This document shows positions 24,735-35,907 of a DNA stretch of 64,000 bases, piece by piece. Position numbers and translations under genes: made by a program. Source of the stretch: Cryptomeria japonica (Eukaryota; Streptophyta; Pinopsida; Cupressales; Cupressaceae); the NCBI RefSeq assembly GCF_030272615.1, contig NC_081415.1:378371892-378435891 (forward strand), given 5' to 3'. Position 1 is the stretch's first letter; each line of letters begins with the position of its first letter. The notes under the pieces are model-generated. The model did no database searches. It saw nothing but the letters and a program-made list of their open reading frames with translations, and was not told where the DNA came from.

Positions 24735-26042
24735 ATGGAAGGATATAAACAATCTTAGAGGATTGTGTATCTGCAAGAAGAGCTGGATCATGCTAATCAA
24801 GTGATTATAGACATGCAAAGGCAAATGCAAAAATCTCTGAAAGTGAGAAGAAGATTATCTGATGATTTGCAGGACTCTCAAGAGTTAGTGGAACAAATTG
24901 AGACATCATCTAAGAACAGTATATCTGAAGAAACTGAAGAAATGATTGGAGTATTGAAAGAAAAGAACAAAGCACTGGCTGATCAACTGAAAGCAATGAA
25001 AAGAGAACATGAACATTTCAGCACACAGATGACTGAAAATTTTGATGCATTGAGGACAACTGAGGATAAAGCAAGAGATCTACAGAGAGAGAAACAACAA
25101 CTTGAAGTCTTAATATCTGATAAGAATGATGAAATCACAAGGTTAACTAGAATTCAACAAAACCTGTCAGATCAACTAGGTTATGCACATCATGAAGTAA
25201 TTCTGAAGAATGATGAGAATCAAGCATTGAAACTTGAAGTATCAAAGTTAACCGATGAACTTGAAATAGAGAAGAAATCTAAAGAAACACTAAAGAAGAG
25301 TTATGAAGCATCAAAAATGTTAGATGAGCAACTAAATACAAGACGACCCAACAAAGATGCATGACTCAGCTACAAAGGAAAAGACTCTAGTGAGAAAGGA
25401 ATTCATACTACTGAGAGAGGAGAATCATCAAAGCAAGCTGGAAACAAGAATAACATCAAAAGAAAGAAGCCTATTTGCAACTACTGTGGAAATCAAGGTC
25501 ACACTGCCAACATATGCCAAATCAGAAAAGGTAAGCAACCGAATGTCACTAAGTCCAATGGTTATTGTTACAATTGCAATAAATATGGTCACACATCTAA
25601 TCAATGTAGGACAAAGTCTGTTAAAAATTATTAGAAGGCAAAATTCAAAGGGTTTTATAAAAACTGCAATATATATGGACATAGTACTGAGAAGTGCTGG
25701 CTTAAGCAAAAGAACTATATGTGGTATGCACACTGAGAAAATGCTAGAGGTTACCAAACTCACACAGATCCTTACCAATAGTATTCTGCAGTACCATGAG
25801 ATTACAATACAAGGATATGGTGTGAATGTTGTGGAAGATATGGACATATAAGTGCCAACTGTTTTATAAGGTTTGGGATGTACAACCGAAGATCATGGAG
25901 AAATCCTGGTATGGTGTGTTTTCATTGTCATAAAGTTGGACACTTAGCTGGAGATTGCAGAGATCAACCTAGAAAAGACACTGAAGAAATAAAAGAAAAA
26001 TTAAAAATGATTTGGAAAAAAGAAAGAAATTGTGTCAAATGA
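24735..26042 (+). pseudogene. gag: Gag-like protein: coiled coil plus CCHC knuckles (decayed)
   Basis: A single plus-strand frame of 435 codons from ATG 24735 to TGA 26040. Six in-frame stops (24756, 25362, 25632, 25734, 25779, 25797) interrupt it, but the frame itself never shifts. Residues ~10-205 are a strongly heptad-like Glu/Lys/Leu-rich coiled coil (for example LREKQQLEVLISDKNDEI-type stretches). The C-terminal half carries four complete CCHC zinc knuckles, for instance CNYCGNQGHTANIC (about 25476), CYNCNKYGHTSNQC (about 25566) and CFHCHKVGHLAGDC (about 25920). A further one near 25655 has lost its first Cys to Tyr. CCHC knuckles bind RNA in gag proteins. The usual capsid domain is not recognisable; the coiled coil sits in its place. 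Confidence 0.8.
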
Positions 26043-26642
26043 AGAAAGCACCTTACCTATCGAGTTAGGTGCACCTATTCCAAATTAATTGATAAAAGTA
26101 TGAAGGGACTGCATTCTCTGAAGGTTAAAATCTTAACAGTTCCTATTCTATTATGTACTTAATTCAAAATCTATATAATTAAGATGTATTAGTAAGTTTG
26201 AAATTCTATCAAAGTCTTTTGAAGCACTTTATAGGAAGTCTGTCAAGTCGGTGAATACAAGAAACCTGTCTAGTCGGTGAATGAAGGAAGTTTGGTTACT
26301 TGGTCAAAACGGAAAAAGGAGAGTAAATTAGTTAAAGAGGAACCGAGTGCATTTAATGTTTTTGACCTAACTCGCACGGAGCCCAATAAGATATTTTGTG
26401 TACTTAAAAGCATTTTCGTGGTCATTTTCACTTACCAAGTTTTTGAGAAAGTAGAGCAAGTGAATCTAAGGTGATCAAACCTCCTACAAAGGAAATTCAA
26501 GGTATTTACATCAATCTCAACACATCGTTAAGCTGGTTTATCGATCTTATCTAGTTGCAATTATCTATTAAGCATAAAGTGTCAGTTGTTTGAAATCCTG
26601 AAACCCTAAGGATCTTTTGTTAGCTTTTATCTGAAATCTCCA
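26043..26642 (+). other. Spacer between the two frames of element L
   Basis: 600 bp, no protease or other domain. Contains two GTC(A/T)AGTCGGTGAAT words (about 26244 and 26269). Just before ATG 26643 it carries GAAACCCTAAGG, the texture of a plant mRNA 5' leader. Confidence 0.5.
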
Positions 26643-29504
26643 ATGGCGCCCAAGATCCAAGATCTCATAGTTGTCTAGAATGTAGAAAAGCCCTCACTAA
26701 AATACTCTTTGACTCCCAAAGTCACTTCTGAACCGGATGACAAAACCACCTTTTCACTCATCCCGGATAGAGTGTTACTAGTTGAGGATGTGAGATTCTT
26801 CACCAAATGTCATGTTGAAGAACTCGGTCATGTTGAAATCAAAGACACCTATGATGAGCTATATACCAATGGTAAATTGAACAACAAGTATGAACACATC
26901 AAAATCAAAGAATTAACTGAAGCCCTAACCTATCCCCGTGTGTTCAAACCCCAGTGGGTCAAGTTTGTTCTGAGTAGAGTTCGTGATGATTTCATGTGGC
27001 TAGAAGAGCAACCATTTAAGATTACTAAGAAAATCATTCATCTGATTACTGGTTACCCTATCTATGATCATGCCTGAGCCCAGAAGATGATATCATAGAA
27101 GGAATTGATTAGTTTAACTAGAGTAGAATCTAATTGCAGAGGATTGAAACTAAACAATGTCACAAATGAAGAATTAAAATTTGCCATTAGAGTAATGGGT
27201 TACTGTTTCTTCCAATTGGCAAGGGAAAATAGTGTTCCCTGTGCAGCAGCAAACCTAGCCTACAAAATTGTGAAAAAGGGAATGAAAATTGACCTATGTG
27301 AGGTATTGCTGAAGAACCTATTTGAAAATCTAAACACCATCAGGAAGCTGAAGAAGAACAACTCGGCTAATACTCTAAAGTTTGGATCATTACTGGTATG
27401 CATATTTTTCTACTTTGAAAAATTCTTTCCATCAGTCGGTAAAGTTGTTTGGGAACTACACCAACCAATCACCCATAAGATAAATGACTTCATCAAGAAG
27501 TTAGGTGATAATTTCAATGATATTATGGATGATTACTTTAGTAAATTTCAAGAGAAAATGCATAACAGATATAGGATTCCACCCCAGCTAGTAGAGAAAT
27601 ACAAAAATGATATATGTTTTGAAGTTGACACCAATTACTGTTATGTGAATGTTGTGGAACCAAGGACTCAATCTTTGTCACCAATGGGTTATGAGATTGA
27701 TTTTGACATCACAAAAAAACAAATTGATGCATTTCTTACATTGCCTAGACATGCTACCGAGATGAGGTATGGTACCTATGAGGAAGTAAAGGAAAAGGTA
27801 AAGATGAACATTGTAGTACCCAAAGCTACAAGAAAGGAAAAAAAAATGATAAAGGCATTGTCAGAGAAATTCGGAGAAGACTCTTCCTCTACACCTATCA
27901 AAGGCACCATTGCCATTAGTGAAGAGGAATCTGAAGCCCAAGAGGCAACTATAACACTAAGCACCAAATTGCCTAAGGGAAAAGTATTGAAGAGAAAGAA
28001 ACAGGACACATCAAAGGCCTCACCAACTCCACCTCCAGTAAAGCGACCTAACACAAGAGCATCTGCAGCCTCACCGAGTAAGAAAATAAAAAGTGTTACT
28101 TCTCCCAAGGTAACAAAGACATACAAGAAATCTACTCAGAGACTCATTTTGGCAAAAGAGTCTAGTGATACCAAATCAAAGGATGCAAGCAAATTCCAGA
28201 TTGTCAAGAGCAAGAAGGTAAATATACATAGTGTTGAAAACTTCTATGCTAATCTAAAAGAATATGGTGGATTTGGAGGATTTAGATATGTCAAGTATGA
28301 AACTAGGAACAATGATGAAAAGAGACAAATTGAAGAAGCTGTCATTTGCACACTTCTAAAGTTCTGGTTAGCTCCATTGGAACTAGCTAAGTCACTTCCA
28401 AATGAACTGTATTTGCATATTGATAATAGGTGGAAGTATGTGATGGACTTAGAGAAATAGATCAGAGAGAGAAGTCTGGTTCATTTATTTCCTGACATGT
28501 TAGTAGCTGAAATAAAGGAACATCTGACAACCTACAACTCAAAGTTTCTTGTCAAATAGAGAGCCTTAAAACTGATGAATGGGCTATATATTGAAGTGGA
28601 AAATGAGACAAAAGCAAAGTGGCAGGAAATCTTCAAAATCAAGGATGCCGGTGAGCAAGCTACAGTTGAAATCATTGATGTCATCGAGCATGATCCTGAT
28701 GTCACCAAGCAAGGTCTTGATGCTACCGAACAAGACCTTGGTGAGACCATTCAAATAGATGAAGATGTCATGGATTCAGAGGCACTGGAACAGGAAATGA
28801 TAGAAGGCACTGCATATGCAAAACTTGTATCTAGTGAATCAGTCTTGGAACAAGTTCAACCTTATCCACCGGTCAAGCAACCTATCTCAACCGAAACTCC
28901 TCAGGATATAGATCAAGGCACTAAAGGTCACAAGTCTACAGTAGGAGAAGGTACTACTCAAGAACATACATCTCAAGCACCTTCTAACACTAAGATTGTT
29001 GCAATTGAGACACCAAGTACCGAGACACCAAAGGACTCTACAAAGGCTAAAGGAACTGATCAAAGTGTTGCCTCTATCGAGTAACCTACCGAGGGTCATC
29101 AAGCCTCATAAGCCCTTGTCTTAGTTCCATCGGTGAAAGGTAAAGAAAAGAAGATGAAAAAGCATAGTTTTAAAGTTGATTTGTCAAAACCAATAGTGTT
29201 GCCCAATGTAGACATATCAAAATTAAAAAGGCAAGCACTCATTGATTTCGGTGAATTGTGCAAAGCAAAGGCCAAACAAGAAAAACAAATGGCCATTCAA
29301 AAGAAAAATAAAGTACTTCAGAAGGTAAAAGCACTCCTAATAGATATGCTACCTGAAGCTATAGTATCAACTGATGCAGCCATCCACATTCAACTGGATG
29401 AACTCCTCAGAAAGATAGAGACATCTAGAGTAGATGCATCGGAGTATTTGAGCAAGCTAAAAGACAAAGAGCTCACTGCAAAAATGATAGAAGAGGTACA
29501 GTAA
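26643..29504 (+). pseudogene. Unrecognised ~950-codon frame of element L
   Basis: One frame from ATG 26643 (context CCAATGGCG) to TAA 29502. It has no frameshift but seven in-frame stops (26676, 27075, 27096, 28458, 28557, 29082, 29109), each one C-to-T step from CAG, CGA or CAA. I do not recognise the family. Residues ~25-420 look globular (mixed helix, aromatic-rich, with words such as PFKITKKIIHLITGYPI and LLVCIFFYFEKFFPSVGKVVW). Residues ~420-510 are basic and Pro/Ser-rich with nuclear-localisation-like KRKKQD and KRPNTR. A second globular patch (GGFGGFRYVKYET) follows, then an acidic Gln/Thr/Glu-rich tail and a final Lys/Glu helical segment. It resembles none of protease, RT, RNase H, integrase or an envelope. 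It could be an acquired host gene or a lineage-specific accessory protein; its layout recalls the frame at 61682-64000. Confidence 0.7.
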
Positions 29505-29809
29505 GCAAATATGATACAGTCTTGGGGGAGTAATACAGAGTGATACAGTATTGAGAGAATGGTATAGTATTTAGAGTATAGTATACAGGGGGAGTACACT
29601 GAGTAGTAAACAAAACACTAAGAAAAGGACACAGAACAGATCACCGAGCATGCAAAATTAGACTTTTGTATAGTATATCTATAAGGGAAGTATATCTGAT
29701 ATATTATTGACTATTTGTATATACTGTCAGTATAGTAAAATTTTGCAAGTATATAGATTTTTGAGTTATAACTTTGAAAGTAGTTTTTGTCAAACATCTC
29801 AACTAATGT
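29505..29809 (+). other. 3' non-coding region of element L
   Basis: No gene. GATACAG/AGTAT words are repeated. A 27-bp stretch (29509-29535) has an exact inverted copy at 35877-35903, inside a deletion junction of element C. Confidence 0.7.
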
Positions 29810-29822
29810 CAAGAGGGGAGAT
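29810..29822 (+). other. Polypurine tract of element L
   Basis: AAGAGGGGAGAT directly before the 3' LTR start TGTTACTACT. Confidence 0.85.
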
Positions 29823-30963
29823 TGTTACTACTTATCAGATTGCCATTAGTTTTATGTCAAATTTATACTATATACTCTAGTCGGTCATCTATTACCAAGA
29901 TATTCAGTCGGTATGCACAGTCTAGTCGGTTACAAAAGAAAGCAATCACAAAACGCAGTATACACCAAGCTGTCTATCGAGTATCTTTACATGTCTACCG
30001 AGCAGCAAAGATGACACACCGAGTTGATATACACTGAGCGAAACGTGTTACCAGATTCATTGAACCTGGACATGCATATGAAAACGTGTTACAAGATCGA
30101 GGCACATCTAACTGTTATCACATTGGAAATTGCACTTAAAGATTGTGTATGATTTTGACGTCATCTAACCAATGAAATAATTTGCATAGTTATTCATTCA
30201 ATAAATCATGTTTGTAAGATCAAAGCAATGAAAGGATCACCATCACAAGAGATCTATTTATACAGCATGAGTTAAGAGTTAAAAAGGTGTGTGCATGAGT
30301 GTAAGAAGACTATTATAGAGACACAGAGGTCACTGAGAAGGTTTTCAAAGAACAGTCAAAGAACAGAGTAAATAGAAGGGTTTACCGAGCTACTATATGG
30401 GTTACCGAGGTATGCTATAAGCAAGGTAATCTTATTTTGAGCACATAGAATCTGCTATAACATTCCAGATGTAAAGTTGTAGATATTTGTAATGATTTTA
30501 TTGTAATATTGTGAAGCAGTAAGAGAAACCTTTAACAGGGTAAAAGACTCTAATCAAGTCTATAAATTGTAAAGCCTCTAACCAGGTGCAACATTTAGTT
30601 TAAGTGTTGTGAAATCCTTTAGCAAGGTAGATCTAATAGATCTTGTTACTCCTAATAGGGTAAGCTATCAGAAATAGCTAAACATGTAGCTCTAATTGAG
30701 CACTCTTTATTATTGCAGTAGTGAAGTTGTGGGTGCCATCCCCACCACAATTTTTCTCTCCAACCAAAAGTTTCTACGTAAACAAAATATATGTGTTATG
30801 GAGTGAATCATGTATGATTGTTATCTATTTTTTTTAGCTTTATATTATGTTATTGCACTATTCGGTTTATGCATAACAGTAAAGTTATTATTGAAGAAAG
30901 GTTTTGGAGTACTGATTCACCCCTCCCCTCTTAGTACATTAGCTTTCCATATTGGGCCTAACA
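29823..30963 (+). repeat. 3' LTR of element L
   Basis: 1141 bp, the same length as the 5' LTR. Differences are mostly transitions (for example GGGCGTAACA versus GGGCCTAACA is one of the few transversions). Confidence 0.92.
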
Positions 30964-31850
30964 ACTAAGAGATCAAAAGAATGAAATATATTTTCTATCA
31001 GGGAAAAACAAATAAGAGCAACTTGAAATTGTAATGGAAGAAGCAGATATAGTAGTTGATGTAGTTCACACGTATGCAGAACAAAAATTAGGAACTAGTC
31101 TACTTGAATCAGAATTACATTCGGCTGACATGGACTTAATCGAGGATGATTAGGAATTTCTTATGTGAGGTCATTCTGACAAGAGTATCGTTCTAGACAT
31201 GGAAATACCTATTGAAAATTATGACATCTCTATCATGACCCCGAATATCTTGGACATAATCCAACATGAGGATCCTTTATCCTTGATTCATCCAGAACCT
31301 ATGGACTGGGAAAATGAAGGACATACCACCATTGATATCTTTCTAAATTACCATGCCATATCTGTATATCTTAATGAAATCAACCCCACAACAAATTTCA
31401 CTAGGGATTCTGCTAACGTATCTTCAAGCCAAATGGGTGTCAAATCTCCTAGTTGCAAAAGTGAAAATAAAGAAAACAATATCAGGTCTAATGCTAAAAA
31501 CTATTTCTTGGCAACATTAGATCGGGAAAAAGTAAAAATAAAGGACGCATCTAATGGTGAAAACCTCCTTGAGGTGTCAAAGGATGGGAGATTTGACACC
31601 TTACCTGAATTCTATCAAGAAAGGTCATCTATCATGATAGCACCAACAGAGGCAGTTACTATTGGCACAACTGATCTATATCCAGCAACTTCTCTATCAG
31701 AACCAACAAGGCAAAAATATTTGGAACCCTTCAAAAGATGGCAAATCAATTTTACCTGGTCATTTTTCAGACATTCTAGGGTTCTATCCATATCTTACAA
31801 TACATCACCCAAATATCAGTCTAGGAGCAAGCATAAAAAATGAAACACAA
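30964..31850 (+). pseudogene. pol: Linker and RT-start remnant of element T pol
   Basis: Continues the T frame interrupted at 23531. The 31199-31843 frame has acidic linker sequence, then IMIAPTEAVTIGT and a WQINFTWS block, which correspond to the segment preceding RT in Tat-type pol (acidic linker, IGT, FAWS-like). The reading frame shifts near 31765, continues as DILGFYPYLTIHH, and after NISLGASIK goes straight into the second RNase H. The RT palm, YxDD and first RNase H are absent, so roughly 1.5-2 kb is deleted with a junction near 31845. Confidence 0.65.
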
Positions 31851-32215
31851 CATGAATCAAGAGCAGGTATTCTATTCATCACACCACAAGGTCATACAAT
31901 CCCAAAAGCATACAAATTAAGCTTTCCATGAACCAATAACACAATAGAATATGAAGCTTTGGTTACAGGTATCAAAATGGCTATAGAATGGAATAGTACA
32001 CAACTTCAAGCCTTTGGAGACTCTCAGCTTGTCATTAATCAAATCAATGATGACTATTAAACAAAGGACGAAAAGTTAATGCCTTATAAAAATATGGTTA
32101 ATGATATCAAGAAATACTTTACTAAAATAAATTTTGAGAAAATTCTAAGGAATGATAATAAAGAAGCAGATGCCATGGCTACACTTGCTTCTCTACTTCA
32201 AACATAGGAAAATCA
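31850..32215 (+). pseudogene. pol: Archaeal-type second RNase H of element T
   Basis: AGILFITPQGHTIPKAYKLS (about 31861-31920), then NTIEYEALVTGIKMAIEW, FGDSQLVINQIN and NDNKEADAMATLAS, which together are the signature blocks of the additional RNase H found upstream of integrase in Tat elements (acidic residues in YEAL, DSQL and EAD positions are visible). The beginning of the domain, which should carry the first Asp, is lost at the deletion. Stops interrupt at 31929 and at about 32058. Confidence 0.75.
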
Positions 32216-32219
32216 ACAG

Positions 32220-33568
32220 TGTTATGAATTCCTGGTGGAAGAGTTGTTTTACCCTGCCTATAATTGTCGTGATTCCCAAACTATCTGTTAACTTGTGGGG
32301 CATGATTCATCCTGCTATGGCCAAAATTACACATACCTAAAAGATAACACCTTACCTCCAGACTTATTGAAAAACCAAAAGAGAAACTTTATTCGCCAAT
32401 CCTCCCATTTTACTCTTGTCACAGATACCCTATTTAAACGAGGTCTAGACAAGACTCTTTTAAGATGTCTCAAACAAGAAGAATCTGAGAAGGCCTTAAA
32501 TGAAGTCCATAATGACATTTGTGGCAATCATTCAAGTGGTCTTACCCTTTTGAAAAAAATCATATGCTTGGGCTATTATTGGCCGACCATGGAACGGGAT
32601 TCTTTTCAGATAGCTAGAACATGCAAACAATGTTAGATCCATTGGAATTTGATTCATGCACCAGCACAAGAACTTCATGCTTTGGCAACATCTTGGCCTT
32701 TTTGTCAATGGGGTCTTGATCTAATAGGAAAGATAAATCCTTCTTCATCTAATGGTCACAAATTCATCCTTGTAGCTACAAAATATTTCACATAATGGAT
32801 TGAGGTAGTACCTCTCATAAATATCACAAGAAAACAAATTGTTGCATTTATATTGAACTATATCATCTGTCACTACAGAATAACAATGACCATTATCACT
32901 GATAATGGGTGACCATTCAATAATTAGGATGTACAAGAGCTATGTGGTAAATTCAAGATTCAACACAGATTCTCCACACCCTACTATCCGCAAGGGAACG
33001 GGCAAGCAAAAGCAACAAACAAAACTATTCTGAAAATCCTCAAAAAGATAGTGAATGATGCTGGAAGACATTGGCATATCCAATTAAACCTTTCTCTATG
33101 GGCCTACCATACTAGTATCCGCACACCAACAGGTACCACACCTTTCTCTCTTGCATATGGATCAGAAGCAATATTGCCAATCGAAGTAGAGATACCCTCT
33201 CTACAAGTATCATTAAAAGGTCTCATCCCAGATGAAGAACAACGAGTATCAAGATTACAAGAGTTAGAACTGATCCATGAATGAAGACAAAATGCCTTTA
33301 ATCATTTAAAGGTATATTAGAAAAGAATGTGCCGGAGCTATAATCACAGGGTCAAACCACAAATTTTTCAAGTAGGAGAACTAGTACTAAAAGAAAATCC
33401 ATGCAACCAGGTAGATTGAGAAAAGAAAGGAAAGTTTGAACCAAACTGGTTAGGTCCATTTGTGATCACAACGGTATTTGGATCAGAAGCATATCAACTA
33501 TCAACACAGGATGGAGATCAGCTCGAGGAACCCATCAATATCATGCATCTGAAAAAGTTCTATGTCTG
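32220..33568 (+). pseudogene. pol: Integrase of element T (decayed)
   Basis: One frame with about nine stops. HHCC finger: EVHNDICGNHSSG and TCKQC (about 32500-32635). Core: WGLDLIG (first Asp, about 32711), TIITDNG (second Asp, about 32895-32910), PYYPQGNGQA followed by Lys where the catalytic Glu is expected (about 33010). The C-terminal part has SLWAYHTSIRTPTGTTPFSL and, near the end, NWLGPFVITTVFGSEAYQL, a typical Ty3 C-terminal domain, then MHLKKFYV and the stop. The Glu-to-Lys change and the stops mean no activity. Confidence 0.82.
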
Positions 33569-35075
33569 AAAAAGCAGAAAAAAATCCAAAAATAGTGAAA
33601 AAGCAAAGAAAAAAAAAATCAAATATGAGAAAAAGTGCAATAAAAACAGATGGTGAAAACCTGGAAAACAGGCGCTATCTATCGGCTAGTTCTTCCATCT
33701 ATTAGTTCATGCATCTTTCTGCTTGCATTCATTTTTCATCAACGTTGTTCACATGAATAATAAAGCTTTTGTACATACATAGGCATCACAACTGCTCTCT
33801 CACCATGGTTTGGATCATTGGGTATATCATAATGAATTTGTTTCTAGTCTTGGGGCAAAATCCTACACTTAGCTAGGGGCAAATTTTTTTTATCAATTCT
33901 GAGCTTAATCAAACAAGTAGAACAAATGGTTAGACAACTCTTATCAAGTGAAAACTATGATACATCCAACATTGAACACGAGATCAAATTATCAACCATC
34001 AACCTATCACAAAGTCAGTCTAAACACATGGATGATATCTTTTGGATAATGATTTTAAGATGATTGTTCAACTTTTATTTGCTATATTGATTTTTTCTAT
34101 CATGATTTCTGAGTGACTCCAAGATATCTTTGACTAGAGGAACAAGGAAGGAACATGATATTTTTCTTGTCTGCTGTCTAGAAATTGATCACTAATATGT
34201 GCAAATTTGTCTCGGGACATGATCATCGGAGTATCATTGAAGACATTTCTGATTTGCGTATTGAAATGATTAATACTACCTGTTTTACGCAATCAACACT
34301 CAGGTCATCATGGTTCAATTATACCTCGATGCTTGTGTTAACTTGCCATATCAAAAACTAGGAAAGTAGTGCTCAAGTCATCATGGTTTAATTATACCAT
34401 CGATGTTTGCACTCACTTCCCACATTTAAAAATCTCAATGATGACAAAAACACAACAATCTAGTGACTAGTCCGCTCGTAGCATTGCATTTTATTTTGCA
34501 TTTAGCTTTCATTTCATTCTTGCATGGGATCCCGCATACTCCTTTTATCCAAGGTTAAATCTATCACAGGAATCATCAAGGTATCATCACAAGTGTATAC
34601 ATAATTAGACTAATGACTCATATCTCTCCAGATATTGTCGACCCAGAAAATCTTATGCTACCCTCTCACCAGAACCAACATCAGCATATCCGAATCTTTC
34701 TGCAACTTGATATCAATAAATTGTCAGTTCTTTATCTAATCAATCTTATCAATCACATCTAAATCGATTCTCTCATGTCTTATACAGGATGTATCTTTCC
34801 TGAAACCAGACGTTTTGATCATGTCTTATACAGGATATATCATTCCTGAAACCAGGTGCTTCTGATCATCTTTGTCTTATATAGGAGGTATCTTTCCTAA
34901 AACCAGACTAAATCTAGATCTTATCAAACTAATCGAACCTATGGAAATTTATCAAACTCTATCAATCATCATGATCAAAGAACTCGCACTTTCATCAACC
35001 ACAGTTGCAAACATCAAATCATAATCTAATCGGGATATCAATTTCCTAAAAATTAAAAAAAAATAAAAATCCAAA
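33569..35075 (+). other. 3' non-coding region of element T
   Basis: 1.5 kb with no gene. Polypurine-like GGGGCAAAATCC and TAGGGGCAAATT occur at about 33853 and 33877, followed by 1.2 kb before the LTR. A second purine-rich, A-only tract directly precedes the LTR (about 35051-35070), so which one primed is unclear. Confidence 0.6.
34786..34919 (+). repeat. Tandem hairpin-like repeats in element T
   Basis: Three units at 34786, 34832 and 34884 (period about 46-52), each GTCTTATA(C/T)AGGA...TTCCT(G/A)AAACCAG. The AGGA/TCCT arms could pair. Same vocabulary as the arrays of element O, each in its own element's sense orientation. Confidence 0.8.
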
Positions 35076-35485
35076 AACTCCAATGATCAATGGTCTGAAG
35101 ATAATTAATTAAATAAGCAATTATTTAATTAATCCCCCTTCCTAATTTAATTGAATTCACTAAGCAATTTTGTTAAATTCCCCCTTTCATCTACTTATTA
35201 TAAATCTAAGGATTTGTTTAATAGGTTCATTTCAATAATCCCCTTTAATTAATTAATTCTAATTAATTAATTCCCCCCATCAAATTCATTTCTTCTAAAT
35301 CCCCTAATTAATTCAAATAAATCAATTTATGAGTTGTTGAGATTAATTAGCCTTTTCCTATTATTTAAATTTTTAAATTCAAATTCTCCTAACTTCTAAC
35401 CACCTAACCTAACCCCTTCTAAACCTAACTCATTCCATCTAACCCCGGGTTTAATTAATTCCATCCTAGCTTGCACATCCTAACC
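35076..35485 (+). repeat. 3' LTR of element T, left part
   Basis: Matches 19411 onward from ATGG(T/C)CTGAAGATAATTA to GCACATCCTAACC, where element C interrupts it. The first ~15 bases differ from the 5' LTR, so the exact start is uncertain. Confidence 0.85.
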
Positions 35486-35869
35486 TATTGGCATTTGGCA
35501 TTATAATAGACAAGGAGAGATTATTGGCATTTCAATAAGGATATTGCGAAGGTTGTTGATGATTATGGATAAAATTGATTAAGGATGTTTTACTGTCTTA
35601 ATATTATTATTTTGTCATTGATGTCGAGAAATTGATTTTCTAATTTAGTATGATGTTGCCATATCTTGAGAAGTATGATTTGATGAGTATAAAGAAGTCG
35701 GTAAAAGGCATAGAAATAATATGATGAATAAGGGGAGGAATAAGTTATTCAATGGGAAACTATTACCGAGTTAGACAATGATGAGATCATGATGTTTAGA
35801 TTGTTTTGATATCATACATATGTTATTGATTGTAAGGATAATACTATACTATGTTACCGAGCAAAGAAC
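35486..35869 (+). repeat. Truncated first LTR of element C
   Basis: Matches the first ~385 bp of the 37457 and 43610 LTRs, starting TATTGGCATT (TG to TA) and ending at ACCGAGCAAAGAAC. The remaining ~1.1 kb is deleted. Confidence 0.88.
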
Positions 35870-35876
35870 TGTATCA

Positions 35877-35903
35877 TATTACTCCCCCAAGACTGTATCA
35901 TAT
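35877..35903 (+). other. 27-bp filler at the deletion junction of element C
   Basis: Exact inverted copy of 29509-29535 in element L. It lies between the broken LTR and the broken RT frame, with core ACTCCCCCAAGACTG. Confidence 0.75.
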
Positions 35904-35907
35904 GATA

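Larger units (their letters stand above)
23532..30963 (+). mobile_element. Large pol-less LTR element (element L) inserted in T
   Basis: 7432 bp. LTRs of 1141 bp each (23532-24672 and 29823-30963), TG...CA, in direct orientation and highly similar. ACTAA lies on both sides (23527-23531 and 30964-30968). A tRNA-iMet primer site and a polypurine tract are present. Inside are only two long decayed frames: a gag-like coiled-coil/CCHC frame and an unrecognised frame of about 950 codons. No protease, integrase, RT or RNase H is seen, so it needed enzymes in trans. The primer site and LTR ends resemble copia element C (both carry a GATTCACCCC...CTC block near the LTR end), so a copia helper is plausible. 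Confidence 0.9.

Noticed and set aside
25428..25847. 139-codon minus-strand frame
   Set aside because: Antisense to the CCHC region of element L.
25357..25851. 164-codon open frame overlapping the gag-like frame of L
   Set aside because: The zinc knuckles are in the frame that starts at 24735; this is an out-of-frame shadow.
27776..28126. 116-codon minus-strand hydrophobic frame
   Set aside because: Antisense to the Lys/Pro-rich part of the L frame, which explains its composition.
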